The notes: generated by a model not told the origin, from the letters alone. 64,000 bases of DNA from Nemertoderma westbladi (GCA_032718475.1 JAUCBJ010001560.1:19108-83107); one strand, 5' to 3'. Positions 46,959-58,695 are shown, numbered from the stretch's first letter. Numbers and translations: made by a program.

Positions 46959-48177
46959 CTGAACAAAACGATGTAATTGGCATATGTACGACTGAAAATA
47001 TATATAGGCTCATAAAACCCTAGATAGACGTAACAGTACGGTATGGTTTTCCCCTGTTTCGGTAATGGTGATTGGAGAGATTTATGTTGTTATGGTGTAG
47101 AATTTGTTAATGAAGAAAAAAATTAATTGAAAATTTTAATTCAAAATTACAATATATGAAAATATTTGTATTGAGTAAATGCTTAATTTGTTGTGGAAAT
47201 AAAGTATCATGCCTCTAAATTATGATGTGAAATACAGTTTTCAGCAGTGCATACTACTCCACTGTCTTAGAATATTATCTTAAATTTAAACTGCAACGTT
47301 TACTTAAATAAGGCCTAATGTAACAATGTAACCCTGGAGCAAGGTCAAGTGTCTGCTGCGGTAACGCACCTTTCAAAATGCAAACAAACTTATTTACTTT
47401 CTAATGATGGTATGGTAGGTAGGCTGCAATTATATAAACTTAATGTACCGGTAAGAATGATATGCAGTAAAGAATAGACTATTCTTCATAGAACTACATG
47501 GAATTACATTAGAGTACAATATAAATAAAACATTCACAGTGCTAAAATAGCACACGCATAATATTAATTAGTTATGTAGGTTGTGGGTAGCTACAATACT
47601 GCTATATAATTATCAATCCAGCAGTACACGTATTATAAGTATAAAAGAAAGAAGTTAATAATACTAATTGTCACCTCGGAATCCAATTATCACTATCACT
47701 TAGACATGAAGAGTAACTCCAATCCGCCCAACAATAATTGTGTGGAATGCCAAACCGGAACTCCAACATTTATTTATGTAGGCCTATTGTGTGTTGCGCT
47801 TTTTTATTAGATCGTGCGTTGTAGGTTAGTTTGTTGATATATTGGATTAATTTAATTTATTTTCTTATATAATTGGCAATTCAGACAGTAATCAGCCCAG
47901 TAGGGGGGGGGGGGGGGGGGGGGGGCTGTTGAAAACCAGTTTCCAGCGATACTAGGGGATAGGGGTGTGTGTGTGTGGGGGGGGGGGGCTGTTGAAAACC
48001 AGTATCCAGCGACACTAGGGGATAGGAGGGGGTGTGTGTGTGTGTGTGGGGGGGGGTATCACTATTCCAACCATTGCCTATAATTAATTCCACCGAAGAT
48101 TGTTCTTAGCCTTCAATCATTCGGTGACAGACCGACCAACTATTTGAATGTTGTCCCGATATTTGGGAGTTGTCCCC
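46959..48177. other. Non-coding stretch ending in G runs and a duplicated segment
   Basis: AT-rich to 47.8 kb. At about 47902-48055 a segment of about 70 bp (GGCTGTTGAAAACCAG... then TG and G runs) is present twice. No gene seen. Confidence 0.5.
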
Positions 48178-50339
48178 AGGGCCGAGTAACTCAAAAAATC
48201 ATGAGATTGCCCTTGAAATCCACTTCAAGGTCACCTTGAAACTCAAGTTTTACCTTGACTAAGATTTTCTTGAGTTTCAAGTCAAGCGCGTAACTCAAAG
48301 CAATACTTAGTCAAGGTGGAGCTTGAAATTTCAATGCTCACCTTGAGAATTAAAGATTGGCGACATATTTGTTTATTTCAGCAGTTGCCTTAGTTATGCA
48401 GTGAAACGAACTGTATAATCCCTGCAGTATACAGTTAGTAGGGCTATTGAATACAGGTTAAACCACTGTTGCAACACTGGCAATGGTAATTTCTATAACA
48501 CCACGGAACTTATAAACAGTTGTATAGAAAGCTGTAGTTAGTTTACCGACTACAGTAGCCTGTGAGGGGGTGAGCAATGTACTTCTAAAGGGAGGGGGGG
48601 GGGGGATATTTTTCGATACCACATTTTTTGAAACCAGCATGTTCATTTTCATCATATTTTCGGCCACTTTTTATGTTTTAATTTTCTATATCTGATAATT
48701 GCCAATTTTGTAAAAAAAAAATTAAAAAAAAAATGAAAAATAACATGTTTTTTCTAACTTATAATTGGAAAAAATTGAGAAATATTAATTGAAATTATTG
48801 CAGCAATCAGATCAGTATACGATGGTTCGACAACATTTGTGTCTACTGTTGACGGTGACACAGAACCATTTGAAGTGTTATGGGGCGTCCTCCAAGGAGA
48901 CACACTTGCACCATTCTTGTTCATAATTGTTGTTGACTATTTTCTACGCATGTCCTTAGATCATCATAATGATGATGGGGTGATGATAACTCCACCTACT
49001 GGCTCCAGAAGTCGAGGAAACCCTGCCAAGTACCTAACTGATCTAGACTTTGCTGATGACTTAGGAGTACTCTCAGAATCACTAGAGGGAGCCCAACGGC
49101 TCCTCAGCTCACTAGAACATGCTGCTTCTAGTGTTGGTCTTTTTATTAAATCCAGAAAGACCAAAATTTTGACAGTTAAATTTGAAAGTCCTCAGCAAGT
49201 CTCTGATCGGATGAGCATAAGCTCAAAATATGGTATGCTTGAGCATGTGGATGACTTATGTTACCTGGGATCATGGATCCGGAAGTCAGGTGAGGACCTT
49301 CGCATACGCAAGGGAAAGACATGGGCAGCCTTGAATAGGCTTTCCCGGATTTGGAAGTCACCGAGAATTAATCGGAAACTTAAGGTTCGATTATTTAGAG
49401 CAGCAGTAGTTCCAGTACTCCTCTATGGGAGTCCATGCTGGGCTCTAACTGCTGAGGACACAAAATCTCTGGATTGCACGTTCACAAGAATGCTACGCCG
49501 GGTTCATTGTGTCAAGTACAATGCACACATCTCCAACCAGACACTATATAACATTGTAGGTGTCTCATTGGTTCCCCCAAAGCTTGACACTAGAACAAAA
49601 TCGCCTCCGCTTTGCAGGACATTGCTTTCGCCGTGAGGACCAGCCAGTGCATAATCTTGTACTTTGGCAGCCTCATGGAGTGAATAAGCATGGTGGACAG
49701 CTCATGACTTTCTTGAGACGCATCTTAAAGGACACTGGCTTTGAAGATGCGGATGATCTAGCAAATGTCATTGGTGATAGGGAGTTGTGGCGGTGCAATT
49801 TTGTCGATAAGCCGGCACAGCATTCATAAAAATGCAGCTGCAATGCAGCATGCCGATCCTAGTAGTAGTAGAGAAATATTATGTAATCAAGAAAACTGGC
49901 CGAAATTTACTTAAGCTTAGGAAATTACCAAAAAATAAAAAATTACAAAAAACTAAAAGTAGTTTTCGTGTGAAAAAATGTCATTCAGAGATAATTGCTT
50001 TCAAAGTTCAAAAACATTTCGGGGTGGGGGGCATTCTGCAAAAATGCCTATTTTATGGTACCGGTAGCAGTAGGCTAACAGTAACAGCTAAAGCGATGAT
50101 TTGAGATACCTTGAAATTTGAAGGTACCTACATGGCTACCTTGAAATTTATCTCGAACCTTGACTTCAACTCAAGTCAAGATTTTTTGTGTTACCGGATT
50201 GAAATTTCAAGTTTACCTTGAGGAAAATCTTAATTCTACCTTAAGGTTGACCTTGACATTTTTCAGATAGGAATACTAGTAAAATAGATTCAAGGTTAGT
50301 TTCAAGGTCAATCTCAAGATTTTTTGAGTTACACGGCCC
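48178..50339. mobile_element. Inverted-repeat DNA element interrupted by a LINE
   Basis: GGGCCGAGTAACTCAAAAAA at 48178 pairs with TTTTTTGAGTTACACGGCCC ending at 50339, extended by TGAGATTG..CCTTGAAA on the left and its complement on the right (arms of about 40 bp). Subterminal CCTTGAAA/TTTCAAGG motifs recur in both halves. Removing the LINE at 48788-49870 leaves about 1.08 kb. The CAGGGCCG-like left start resembles hAT termini, but no clear target duplication is seen. Confidence 0.75.
48788..49870 (+). mobile_element. LINE copy C, 5'-truncated, with 11-bp target duplication
   Basis: Same reverse-transcriptase family as 58.8 kb (LQGDTLAPF, FADD, C-terminal tail). Flanked by GAGAAATATTA on both sides (48777-48787 and 49871-49881), proof of target-primed insertion. 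One extra A near 49580 shifts the frame, otherwise close to intact. It ends in TAG repeats. Confidence 0.93.
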
Positions 50340-50869
50340 ATACGTATGACTGTTTTCCTGCGTCTTTCCGGCGACATGCGGTGCCGAAACTTTTGACAAT
50401 TACTTTTAGGACTGTGATCTGCTGTTATTCACAGTGTTTGTGGATGGGCATTTTTGTCTTTGTGGTCTACTGTTTATTTATTGTAGCTTAATTAATTTAT
50501 ATACTGTATAATATAGACTGCAATTTAAATAATAACTAATTACAACTACCAGTAGATTGTTCCGGAACAAGCAACTCCAAATTATACTTTAATATTAGGC
50601 CCAAACTATTTACAACTTGGTGATCCATTTATACCAATTAAACAATTTGAAAAATTCCACCCAAGATAGTTTTAGTAACAAAGTTTTCCTTTTGCAGTGG
50701 TTTTTCATCAGCAATCGTTTTGTAATTCTATATAATTAAGGAATAAAGCTACTTTACTTACTTTTGTTGTCAACTAATTTACATGTATCTGATCCTCGTA
50801 TATCTACTGTATTTGTACACACTCACCCCTACCTTCGTCTGTGAACAATAACATAAAGTTTAGAGGTCG
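50340..50869. other. Non-coding stretch
   Basis: AT-rich DNA between two transposons; nothing recognisable. Confidence 0.5.
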
Positions 50870-50877
50870 CTTCTGAT

Positions 50878-51743
50878 CAGGGGCGCAGCCACGTTCCCAA
50901 AAGTGGGGGGACGATAAAACAATGAGGTTCGGCATAACCACGCCCCCCCCCCCCCCCCCACACAAAACTTTTTTTTTACAAATCTTAATGAGATTGTATG
51001 AAATGTGAAACATCGATAGTTTCAACTCCCTCCTCCTCCGTGGAAGAGCCATAATTTTTATTTTCGCTTTCATTCATAAGCTACAAAAAAAAGGTGTTTA
51101 AAAGATAGAAATAAGCGCTATACAAGGACAACTCTACAGTTGATTACAGTTCTACTGTAAACCTTTCAAAAAACTCAAAGACACCTACCTAACGCATTCG
51201 TGTACAGAAAAATTCAGAATTGATTACATATTTAGTTTCCCTGCAACAACGTCATCTTCCATTCGTTACCAACGAACCCTCTATAAGATTAAAATGTCGA
51301 CTGAGATCTACTGACCTATATAAAGCAGGTAAGGATTGAAAGAAAAGGCGGGTTGATATCTCGACACGGGAAATTAACAAAAAATTTAATTATCAATAAA
51401 TTTGTTTTAGTTATTCTACCGAAAACAATATAAGACGAAATTGTGGGGATAAGAAAATACACCTTATATTATCAGACTTATATTGTCAGGGCAAAAACAG
51501 TTCATGGTGTTTGGAAATATGGGACAGGGTTGGGAAGGATTGAAATGTACGTAGGAGTTAGTAATAGTTACACTGTAATACCCGATCAGAGATTAATACG
51601 ATTATTTGAATTTTAAATTGTGTATACAAAGTGTAAAAAGTGCCGGCGACTTATGATATGGTGTCCCCCCCTACCTGAAAAGTGGGAGGGACGTGTCCCC
51701 CCCGTCCCCCCCCCCCCCCCCCCCCCCTATGGCTGCGCCACTG
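50878..51743. mobile_element. Non-autonomous hAT-like element, 866 bp
   Basis: Termini CAGGGGCGCAGCCA and TGGCTGCGCCACTG are inverted repeats typical of hAT elements (one mismatch). The 8-bp duplication CTTCTGAT flanks it precisely (50870-50877 and 51744-51751). Long C runs lie inside both ends. No transposase is encoded. Confidence 0.92.
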
Positions 51744-51751
51744 CTTCTGAT

Positions 51752-53842
51752 CCCACGGCATGAGAATACTTCACGGAATTAAATTAATAAAAAATATTAT
51801 TAGCGCGTATTATAATAATTTAAATATCCCCTGATCAAAGCACCGTGGATGAATAGTCATATAAACATCCCGTAGTGCCAATCTCTCAACTTACTACATA
51901 ATTAATTTAATACGTTTAAATATAATTGTACATAGTAAGACTTTTACTATGCATTAACCCTATTGTAATATCTTTAACTAATTCCTATATAGTCGCTGCG
52001 CTCAAGACGAACGCTAGCATAAAGCCTCTATGGTGCTGCGACTAGTACCTCAGTAAATAGAGCAAAATCTAAATGAATTAGTAGATAATAAATAATTAAG
52101 GACAGCTAACTATACCTTTTCTAACATCAAGAACAACAATAACTGCATTAAGTTTTGGCATTGTAAGGAATACTTCTTGTTTTCTAGACAAGCCTCCTTA
52201 CATTACAGCATATCAGCCAAGAGCCAATAGCGTGTTAGAACAACAAATATCAGCTGATTGAGATGTGCTCTCGGTCTGTCAGTAGGAGACGTATGAACTT
52301 GCAAACATTTGACTGTTTGATTTGGTTTGATTGTTAATTAGATCTGTACTGCTGTACTGTACGGTACTCGTACTGCAACGTACCGTACACCGTAGGGTAG
52401 ATCAGTTGTAAGCCTCCTCGTCTAATGTATTGTCGTAGATTACGCAACTGCTGGCCTGGGCTGTGGGCAGTCTGGCAGTACAGCTTTACATTATTATTAA
52501 CTTGAACGATGCGATGTCTGGATGGTACATGGTAGTCGAGTGCAACGCAACAGCAACAGTGCAGGGCAGGGGTGCTCATGCAGTTCCGTACTATTGGCGG
52601 ATACGCGGATAAGGCTGTAAGTCGGTAGGCCCAGAGTATGGAGTAGGCCTACATCAGTACGGTTATGCCCGGGACCCGGCTAGTCCTCCTGCCAGCTTGC
52701 TAGTGGCACTTTACGAGTACAGGAGTAGGAGTAGGCATACATTACACCAACACCAGTAGGCCAAGCTGTACTACTATACTATACACTATAGGTCATCATC
52801 ACTCGTAGTTTGTCGTAGTCCTAATGACTGTTATAACCTAATCCATTTTGTGATATTATAATTTTCTGTGCGGAATGCAAAGATGAGCCGAGTATGAACA
52901 AATTCAGCACAGGTCTGCGTTTAATACAGCAATGTTGTGTCGGATATCGAATAGTCTTGTATTTGGTATTTCAGTTCCTACCTCCAGTACTTGGGGAATA
53001 ATCACACTCATTTGCGCACCACCCCAAACAGCCATCTTATGTTTATGTATGTTATGATTAATTTTTATTGACCACCGCTCACGCGCAAGGGTCTTGCCAG
53101 ATTCTTGGATTCATCTTTGTCATCAAAAGATGTAGAATCTGAGTGGAGCGAGAAACCTGCTTATACTGTAGCCGCGGAGATCATTCGATAAAACAGGATA
53201 TACCGCGAGGGCGAGCGGACATATTGACATACGTGTTACCAACATTCAACTAAATGGGTCATTTAGCCATGTAAATTACCATCAGACCATGTCAGAATGT
53301 GGCGGTGGCGGAAGAGTACACACATGGCGGTATATCGGTTTATTTATTATTGATTCTAACTATCGAATCTATTACATGTTGCATGTTTTTATAATACAAT
53401 GCCGGTACCGGTACGAGGTAAAACTTAACGAATTTGTTATTATTTCGTAAAATTATCTAAATTTTCATATCATATATTTCGACTTTTTTTATCCCCATTC
53501 ATTGCGGTATTATATTTACTTCTAGTAATTTCGACGCAAAATTAAAACGCTACATCAGAACATTGTATTGGCATTTATTGAGGTAACTCTAGGCGGATAC
53601 CAATTAGTTTGGTTAGGGTTAGCTGGTCAGTTTTATACCCTGCTGCCCTGATTAAAACAATAATGAAACCCTGATCCGAAATCTCAAAGCAGGCAAAATT
53701 TTTTGGACAAAGCACGCGAAATTTCTTGAAAAACATTTAATGGTTTTTAGGTTAACATTAATTTAAATTAGGGTTATAGTCGAAAATGATCCCTGCCTGA
53801 TCATTCTGGAATTTACTGATCTGTGAATTATAAAGTTTGAAT
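51752..53842. other. Non-coding stretch upstream of WDR7
   Basis: No gene or element is defined. Dense GTAC/CGGTA words at 52340-52720. The last few hundred bases must hold the WDR7 promoter and 5' UTR; no TATA box or initiator stands out. Confidence 0.45.
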
Positions 53843-53983
53843 ATGTCTGGAAGCAGTGTTGTTGTGCCCATTGTACTTTGGGGAAAGAATCCGCCTACAC
53901 ATTGCGTTTCTACAATTATTATAACAAATGATCAGAAAACAATATGTACCGGTTCCCATGATGGCCAGTTACTTCTGTGGGAT
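53843..53983 (+). CDS. WDR7: WDR7 (rabconnectin-3 beta) exon 1
   Basis: The ATG at 53843 starts 47 codons beginning MSGSSVVVPIVLWGKNPPTH and ending in the WD-type GQLLLWD, closed by the donor GAT|GTAAGT (phase 0). This matches the N-terminus of animal WDR7 (VLPIVLWG ... GQICLWD). WDR7 pairs with DMXL1/2 (rabconnectin-3 alpha) to regulate V-ATPase assembly and vesicle acidification. Exons 1-6 here follow the vertebrate protein order without a gap. Confidence 0.95.
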
Positions 53984-54368
53984 GTAAGTTAAGTTTTGAA
54001 TTTGTTATAGATAACGGTAATATAACGGATATATGTTACCGGTAATAACTCCTATTTTAGTTAGGTCATTCGCTACTATACAAAGACTTACCCTAATGGT
54101 ATCCTTAATGTCGATAAAATGTAAACTAAATATGTACCGGTCCGGTAGGTAGTGCCTCATTGTGTTAATGTAACATGAATATGGCCGTAAAATAAAATGG
54201 AAAAGGAAATGGCCGTAAGATAATATGGAGATAACCACAGTGTAAAATAGAAATAGCCGTAAAATAATATTACTTTGGCCTTACCGTATATATAAAAAAA
54301 AGAAAAAATACCAAAAGAAAGAGTTTTAGGAGCAACACCGAAACATTACGAGATTTTAATTTTTGTAG
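53984..54368 (+). other. WDR7 intron 1
   Basis: GTAAGT to TTTTTGTAG; AT-rich with repeated GGCCGTAA words at 54180-54260. No other feature. Confidence 0.8.
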
Positions 54369-54481
54369 ATTAATGGGCTGGACGTTAAGCCGCGTCTGCT
54401 ATTACTAGGACATTCCACCGCCATCAGCTGTTTGTCTAAAACTCCGGATTCCTCGTGCATATACAGCGCTTCGGAAAACGG
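54369..54481 (+). CDS. WDR7: WDR7 exon 2
   Basis: 113 nt between the acceptor TTTTTGTAG and donor AACGG|GTAGGT. It encodes the second blade: INGLDVKPRLLLLGHSTAIS then SKTPDSSCIYSASENG, matching the GH...I.CLSK...SASE region of WDR7. Starts in phase 0 and ends in phase 2. Confidence 0.95.
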
Positions 54482-54796
54482 GTAGGTCCTGTAAAGTGCT
54501 ACTTTACACAACATTAGGTTATATACATACAATTGTTATTACTATCCCACATAAATTATGTTTATAATGTCGGACAAAAAATGTTACCTCCTTTTTGTGA
54601 AGTAAACAGTTAACTGTTGGAATTTTTGTTTTAGATTCTTATAAAATTTTTAATTTAATTTATATTTCAAATTCAAATAGAGGAGAAGAGATGGGAGGGG
54701 GGTGATTCTTTAATATACGAGGTGATGGGGGAAATGAAAGCAGGTAGATATAACTATTTGACTTCAGTCTTATAATCCTTTGTTTTACACGACTAG

Positions 54797-54962
54797 GGAG
54801 ATCTGCCTTTGGGATGTATCTGACGGCCGCTGCATGCAGACCTCCAAGCAAGGCGGCGCCCACACTGGAATGGTCACTTTCTACACCCAACAGTCAAGTG
54901 GCTCGCCCCAGGGTGGACGTGAATTGAGATTACTCACCCACGGTGTCTACCCTGTACTCCAG
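54797..54962 (+). CDS. WDR7: WDR7 exon 3
   Basis: 166 nt from the acceptor CACGACTAG to the donor CTCCAG|GTACGT. It encodes EICLWDVSDGRCMQTSKQGG and on to THGVYPVLQ, aligned to EMCLWDVSDGRC...HGHYPEIL of the human protein as I remember it; phase 2 to 0. The conserved HG-x-YP at the exon end shows that this first copy is the true exon end, from which the 47-bp array grew. Reading on into the array gives an artefactual repeat protein. Confidence 0.95.
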
Positions 54963-55515
54963 GTACGTTACTATGGTTACTCACCCACGGTGTCTACCCT
55001 GTACTCCAGGTACGTTACTATGGTTACTCACCCACGGTGTCTACCCTGTACTCCAGGTACGTTACTATGGTTACTCACCCACGGTGTCTACCCTGTACTC
55101 CAGGTACGTTACTATGGTTACTCACCCACGGTGTCTACCCTGTACTCCAGGTACGTTACTATGGTTACTCACCCACGGTGTCTACCCTGTACTCCAGGTA
55201 CGTTACTATGGTTACTCACCCACGGTGTCTACCCTGTACTCCAGGTACGTTACTATGGTTACTCACCCACGGTGTCTACCATGTACTCCAGGTACGTTAC
55301 TATGGTTACTCATCCACGGTGTCTACCCTGTACTCCAGGTACGTTACTATGGTTACTCACCCACGGTGTCTACCCTGTACTCCAGGTACGTTACTATGGT
55401 TACTCACCCACGGTGTCTACCATGTACTCCAGGTACGTTACTATGGTTACTCATCCACGGTGTCTACCCTGTACTCCAGGTACGTTACTATGGTTACTCA
55501 TCCACGGTGTCTACT
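54930..55515 (+). repeat. 47-bp minisatellite built from WDR7 exon 3 end and its 5' splice site, about 12.5 copies
   Basis: Unit: TTACTCACCCACGGTGTCTA, then CCCTGTACTCCAG|GTACGT, then TACTATGG. About 33 nt come from the exon and 14 from the intron. Every full unit keeps CAG|GTACGT preceded by a pyrimidine-rich tract. Only two substitution variants recur (ATGTACTCC, CATCCACGG). No unit has a stop in any forward frame. Confidence 0.96.
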
Positions 55516-56100
55516 TGTAAACAGTAAGGCATATATCATTTACCGAAATTTCAGTCTTTATAAAACTTCCAAGGATACCTACATAAGTAACATTTAATTT
55601 AATTTAGATTAGAACCTCATGACCTAGGGTTTATGGTTCAATTACAACTTTAATTATTGCTTGTGACTGACCAACAAATTATAACCCCAAAAAAACGAAC
55701 CAATATCAGGATAAGTACTACTGATTAGGCACTTATCAAGATTGACCAACTAACTAAGCGGCAAAAGTTGCTTTATATTCTCTAAATTATTGCGAATATT
55801 ATTTTTGATTGTCTCAGTTGGTTGTTTCTTGATAAAGTTGCTAAAACGCCTTTAGAGCGAGTCGATTTTATGGTCACGTTGTCTGTGAAACTCTGATGAA
55901 ATGAGAAATTACTTAATTCGACGATGAGAAAAGTTCTTCATTCGAGATTGAATTGGAAAATCTCTGCGCTGCGCTGCTGATAGCAAAATAAATGGTCATA
56001 ATATGTCGACCGTCGAAAAGGTAAGGTAAAAGAAGCCAGGCTGTTATTATCTGGTTGAATTCATTGTAACATCGTCAATCATTCACCCAGAAGATGATAG
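55516..56100 (+). other. WDR7 intron 3, AT-rich part
   Basis: Intron 3 runs from 54963 to 60378 and also holds the features listed next. Nothing distinct in this part. Confidence 0.6.
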
Positions 56101-56650
56101 ATGGAATACGGAATAGGTAATCTACTTCGGTTGAACTGGTTGGACAACGAAACCTCAGCGAAAACCGAACCTTGGATCGTAAACCTTGGAACGCGATCAG
56201 CCAGGCATCCATCGACGCACACACACCCGTGCATCCCCCGTGCCCCTGTCTACCATACCGAATCGGCACCTCACAATGTTCACACAAGGGTTCGACTCTC
56301 CCGACGCAAGTTCGAGGTAAACGGGAACGTTCGTCGCCGGCAGCTGGTGTAGCATTGAATCGGAGACCGAATGTTACGCGCTCAGTACAGCAGCTATCGC
56401 TAGGATGACGATTCAGTGGGCGGGAATCTAGCGCTCAGTGAACACATCGCAGATAACGGCTTCCCTCGCGTACCGAACCTGGGCTGGACAAAACGGAGCA
56501 GAAAAACGTATACCTGTATTCCAGTTTACCAACGAGAATACCCTCGGCTCAGCTAAGACCTGATGCGAAAAACTGTTTTTACGGAAGTATGTTGCTATCA
56601 CCTGGCGACGGGCCCCCACGGCCCGGGTGCCTGGTAAGTGGGGGGTTGTT
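56100..56650. other. GC- and CpG-rich island, unassigned
   Basis: About 550 bp of much higher GC than its surroundings, with many CG dinucleotides and a consensus donor (GTGCCTG|GTAAGTG) near 56634. Open frames on both strands are short and unrecognised, and I do not match it to a structured RNA. It may be a promoter island with a non-coding first exon on the plus strand, or a GC-rich repeat. Confidence 0.35.
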
Positions 56651-56970
56651 GTGAGTTTTTAAAACTCTCAGGAATTCAGTGAAGTTTACCGAGGAGTTGA
56701 CCTTTAATACAGAAATAAATAGTAATGCAGTTAGATTGTTATTGAAATACGCTACAGATACAGAAAAGGTTGTTTTACTTCAGGTACAATAAATATAATA
56801 ATAGCTCCATATCTTACACATAGCTTACCTTGCTTACATATAATACTGCGCAATACAATACACAATTAAATTAGTTATAAAAAAATCAATAAATATTGCA
56901 TCCAAATTGGCTTTGAGCACTACTACTGCTGTTAGCTAATGAATTACTGAATTAAAATGTTAAGCGTTCG

Positions 56971-57387
56971 TTACCCGAGGGTTTCGTCCGACAATCGAAT
57001 ATCGGTTAACATCGACAATATCGACTTCATATCGGTGGTCATGTTCCGTGCCATATCGTTCTGCATTCCGATTACCTCTGCCATATCGGCTAATAGTTGC
57101 GCGTGATCCTCTTTCACCTTAGCCAACCTCTCCATTACGTTATCCTGGCGCCTCTCCAAGTTGTCCGCGGGTTCTGCTGACGGACTTCCGGGGACCTCGG
57201 GTTTACTTTTGCATTCACCGAACTCCACTCCCCAATCCTTCTCGACGTTCTCGATTTCTGTGCTGGTTTCTTTCATTTTCTTCTCGATTGCAGTAAATGA
57301 GCTCAACATATTCTCACTGTACTCGCTCAGGTTCTTCTGCACTTGCGTCATGGTGGAGTTTATACTGTCAGCTCCTCCTTCCGCCAT
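56971..57387 (-). CDS. Small coiled-coil protein nested in WDR7 intron 3
   Basis: 138 codons from ATG 57385-57387 (MAEGGADSINSTMTQVQKNL) to TAA at 56971. Two helical stretches, about residues 10-50 and 78-133, have heptad Leu/Met/Ile spacing and many charged residues, separated by a Pro/Ser linker (SKPEVPGSPSAEP). No family recognised. Codon content is GC-richer than its flanks. A weak donor (CTCGG|GTAACG) overlaps the last codons, so this may be a first exon with more coding to the left. It is on the strand opposite to WDR7. Confidence 0.6.
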   Translation of the reverse strand: MAEGGADSINSTMTQVQKNLSEYSENMLSSFTAIEKKMKETSTEIENVEKDWGVEFGECKSKPEVPGSPSAEPADNLERRQDNVMERLAKVKEDHAQLLADMAEVIGMQNDMARNMTTDMKSILSMLTDIRLSDETLG

Positions 57388-57837
57388 TGTATTGTTGTCC
57401 CGGTGCCGGTAGTAATGATAGGGCTTCTGTATTTTGTTTATAGAACCGTTCCCTAACTCTATAGGTACGGTACTGCGTAAGCCAGTAAGCGACGGTAGCT
57501 CTTCCCATTCACTGAATCGGAATCCGCGAATTAGCCGGCCAAATTATCAAATAGCCATCTCCCGATATTACAGTATTAGACAGTAGTTCAGTAGTTATCG
57601 TATAATAAATAAAGGTGATACGTTTTATTATATTACTGTATTATCAGGGGGGCCTACCATATTGTACCAGTCAGTAGTGTACCGGTACATCGGTACATCA
57701 TAGACACTGTAGTTCAGAAACAGCCTGTGAAACGAACTGTATTACAGCAGACGGTTGTAAGTTTGTTATGGATGTCTGCTGTCTGCGTAACATTTACACA
57801 TTATTACGAGACAGGGAGTGACGAAAACCTCATATTG
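57388..57837. other. Upstream of the coiled-coil gene
   Basis: Probable promoter side of the minus-strand gene; repeated ACCGGTAC words at 57670-57700. No motif named. Confidence 0.4.
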
Positions 57838-57975
57838 GCGAATTAATATTTCGTCTCCATGTTAATTTATGGAAATGTGCAGGTTACAGTGGCACATTAT
57901 TCTAACCAAAACAATAAACAAAAGTCAATAGAACAGTTTTTTATTTTTGAGAGTAATCAGTTCAATTTCAATTTC
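57838..57975 (+). repeat. Dispersed repeat related to the 68-bp array, copy 1
   Basis: Contains GCAGGTTACAGTGGCACATT and CTAACCAAAACAATAAAC, the reverse complement of the core of the 21.7-kb array. A paralogue lies at 58553-58695. Confidence 0.7.
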
Positions 57976-58552
57976 AATCCGGGAAGGCCCGGCCCTTTAT
58001 TTAATCTCACAGCAGACAATATTATGATGACAATACAATATTATACTTACAATTATCACGATTAACAATACAATGTCTTTCATCAATACACAAAATACAG
58101 ATATTATTACAACAGGATAAGTTTGAATGATATAAATTGAATTGCACCAACGGATTGCCGTAGCGAAGTGGCACCCGTTATGTGCTAAATAAATTGTACA
58201 CATATTATCTGGTGATTGGCGGGGTGCGGGGGATACTCGGTAGAATACATTTTCAGCGTGAATTTGTTTAATTTTAATGAGATATCATGAAAACGTGTTG
58301 TTGGTGTACTGGTGGTGGGGAAACTGACTTGACTTGTCGGATAAGATTCTATAAATACTTTGTTGTTATAACGTTATATATTATCTAGATAATGTTGTGA
58401 GTAATCAGAATTTCATCCATGAGGTTGCTTAGCTTGGACCAATAAATTAATTGGTCGACATAATCTATATCGATTATTTGAAAGCTATTATGTAACTTTT
58501 GGAGACAGGGGGGGGGGGGGGGGGGGGGGACTGGACGCAAAACCCGCCTTGG
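57976..58552. other. WDR7 intron 3, unremarkable part
   Basis: AT-rich, with a long G run at 58507-58529. No gene seen. Confidence 0.5.
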
Positions 58553-58695
58553 CGAATTAATATCCCGCCTCAATGTTAAATTCTCAATTTGGGAAAAGGA
58601 GCAGGTTACAGTGGCACGTTACTTTAACCAAAACAATAAACTAAGCACAATAGAACAGTTACAGTTTATTTTTCAGAATAATCAGCTGTTATTTG
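58553..58695 (+). repeat. Dispersed repeat related to the 68-bp array, copy 2
   Basis: GGCGAATTAATATCCCGCCT, GGAGCAGGTTACAGTGGCAC and CTTTAACCAAAACAATAAAC; same order as copy 1. An open frame running from here into the LINE is fortuitous. Confidence 0.7.

Noticed and set aside
54780-55597. Three overlapping repetitive frames after WDR7 exon 3
   Set aside because: Same 47-bp unit read in three phases. The conserved WDR7 protein continues at 60379 after the donor at 54962.
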